A stretch of DNA of 64,000 bases from Kamptonema formosum PCC 6407 (GTDB lineage: Bacteria; Cyanobacteriota; Cyanobacteriia; Cyanobacteriales; Microcoleaceae): NCBI RefSeq assembly GCF_000332155.1, contig NZ_KB235903.1, positions 2,656,839 to 2,720,838 of the forward strand, read 5' to 3'. The translations under genes and the position numbers were made by a program. The notes below the pieces were generated by a model. It made no database searches. It was not told the DNA's origin and saw only the letters and a program-made list of their open reading frames with translations. Position 1 is the first letter of the stretch. Every line of letters starts with the position of its first letter. Below are positions 62,999 through 64,000 of this stretch, piece by piece.

Positions 62999-64000
62999 AT
63001 GTCTCAATCAGTAGGTATTCGATCAATAGCTGTTAGCTTTCCAAAAGAAGTTATTGGAAATAATTACTTTTTAGAAAACTATCCAGAACTCTTCGATACA
63101 ACAAAACAAGCAAGTTTTTCCAAGGCTTTTACACCTGTAGAAGGTGCTGAAACGAATGCCTGGACAAAGACGATGCTCCCATACGTATCCGATCCTTTTC
63201 GAGGTAGTATTGAGCGCCGGATTATTAGTGGTGATGAGACTTCATTAACTCTTGAACATAATGCAGCTTTACAAGCTATTGAATTAGCAAATCTGACTGT
63301 TTGGGATGTTGATTTAATGATTGTTTCCTCAATGTTTCCACATCATATTATTCCAGGAAATGCAGCTTATCTAGCAAAGCAATTAAACCTAGAATGTCCG
63401 GCTTTCAATCTCGGTTCAAGCTGTGCTGGTTCACTTTTTGCTCTTGAAGATGCTTGCTTGCGAGTTGCATCTGGACGATACAAAAATATTTTGGTCGTAG
63501 TTTCATGCACATACTCTCGATTCTGTAAGGGAGAAGCTTTTTCTATCTTCTCCGGTGATGGAGCAGGTGCTTTTTTGGTTGGTAAACTTGAAGCAAATCA
63601 AGGACTTATTGGGTCAGAAATTATCAACACTAAAGAATCGTGTGGGGCTGTTTCCGCAGACCTCACAACTGACGTTCAAGGTCAACCAGTATTCATGGTT
63701 CGGGCAAACAAAGAAGCTGGTAAAAAAATGCCAGAATTATTCACGAAATACTTTCGTAAGTGCTGTACTGGTGCTTTAGAAAATGCTGACGTGACTTTGA
63801 AGGAAATCGATTTCTTTATTTTTTATGCTGCGACAGCATGGTACGTTGATTTCTGCGTAGAAGAGTTAGGTATTGATCCTGCGAAAACAATCAATATTTA
63901 CCCTCACTATACTAATATTTCTACAGCTTCGGTTGTAGTTGCTTTGCATCATGCAGCAAAGCTAGGAAAAATTAACGAGGGTGATTTGGTTCTTGTTTAC
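62999..64000 (+). CDS. KAS III (FabH)-like condensing enzyme, cut by window end
   Basis: 334 codons are open to the window edge from ATG 62999. The thiolase-fold Cys is about 142 in FNLGSSCAGSLFALEDA. Aligning with FabH by eye, the HQAN histidine falls at about Tyr276 (DFFIFYAATAWY), while the Asn is kept at about 306 (HYTNISTAS). The fold ends normally (EGDLVLVY). Loss of His, which helps decarboxylate malonyl units, suggests an acyltransferase or a condensation without decarboxylation. It is the third enzyme of the ammonia-lyase cluster. The true end and further genes are outside the window. Confidence 0.85.
   Translation, partial: MSQSVGIRSIAVSFPKEVIGNNYFLENYPELFDTTKQASFSKAFTPVEGAETNAWTKTMLPYVSDPFRGSIERRIISGDETSLTLEHNAALQAIELANLTVWDVDLMIVSSMFPHHIIPGNAAYLAKQLNLECPAFNLGSSCAGSLFALEDACLRVASGRYKNILVVVSCTYSRFCKGEAFSIFSGDGAGAFLVGKLEANQGLIGSEIINTKESCGAVSADLTTDVQGQPVFMVRANKEAGKKMPELFTKYFRKCCTGALENADVTLKEIDFFIFYAATAWYVDFCVEELGIDPAKTINIYPHYTNISTASVVVALHHAAKLGKINEGDLVLVY

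Overview
The window looks like chromosomal DNA of a filamentous, probably non-heterocystous cyanobacterium (Oscillatoria/Microcoleus/Kamptonema type). This rests on frequent HIP1 octamers (gcgatcgc) inside and between genes, arrays of heptamer-type short tandem repeats (taattgc/taattgg) at many gene junctions, cyanobacterial families (DUF2973, DUF2605, DUF2358, DUF4058, an ArsA-like ATPase with an Hsp20-like tail), and the abundance of multidomain sensors, TPR and WD40 proteins. The genus is an inference; no rRNA gene is present.

Layout. 1-14 kb: a truncated PAS/GAF histidine kinase, a small membrane protein with a Gly/Asp/Ser tail, an Hsp70-like ATPase, an L,D-transpeptidase, KDPG aldolase (eda), a DUF4328-like membrane protein, DNA polymerase I (polA), and an overlapping sensor kinase / response regulator-GGDEF-EAL pair. 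14-24 kb: threonine aldolase, a secreted TPR-CHAT protein, a redox cluster (HxlR regulator divergent from CDGSH, pirin and glyoxalase-like genes), a DUF4160/DUF2442 overlapping pair, a secreted trypsin-WD40 protein and a DUF3574 protein. 24-33 kb: penicillin-binding protein 1C (pbpC) divergent from a 1920-residue alpha-2-macroglobulin-like lipoprotein. 33-49 kb: a DICT-GAF histidine kinase, DUF2973, DUF2605, thrS, two tandem DUF4058 genes, a ten-repeat TPR protein, an M32 carboxypeptidase, a peptidoglycan-binding protein, tRNA-Leu(UAG) with a solo TnpB element beside it, an ArsA-like ATPase, DUF2358, and a repeat-filled gap.

49.8-54.7 kb is a same-strand signalling block: vWA protein, a decayed SpoIIE/PP2C phosphatase remnant, a SiaB-like ATPase/kinase, a STAS protein, a GGDEF cyclase and an adenylate/guanylate cyclase. 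It resembles a SiaABCD-type partner switch controlling c-di-GMP, with the phosphatase member broken. An orphan peptide-binding lipoprotein and folC follow.

58-64 kb is the most distinctive region. An XRE-type regulator is divergent from a phenylalanine ammonia-lyase-like gene, which is followed on the same strand by an unrecognised 110-residue protein, an aryl/acyl-CoA ligase and the start of a KAS III-like gene in which the usual catalytic His is Tyr. By analogy with enzyme logic known from bacterial cinnamate-primed pathways, this could turn phenylalanine into cinnamate, activate it and extend or transfer it. The cluster runs off the right edge, so the product is unknown.

Throughout, intergenic space holds several families of palindromic repeats, one of which also sits in frame within the macroglobulin gene.
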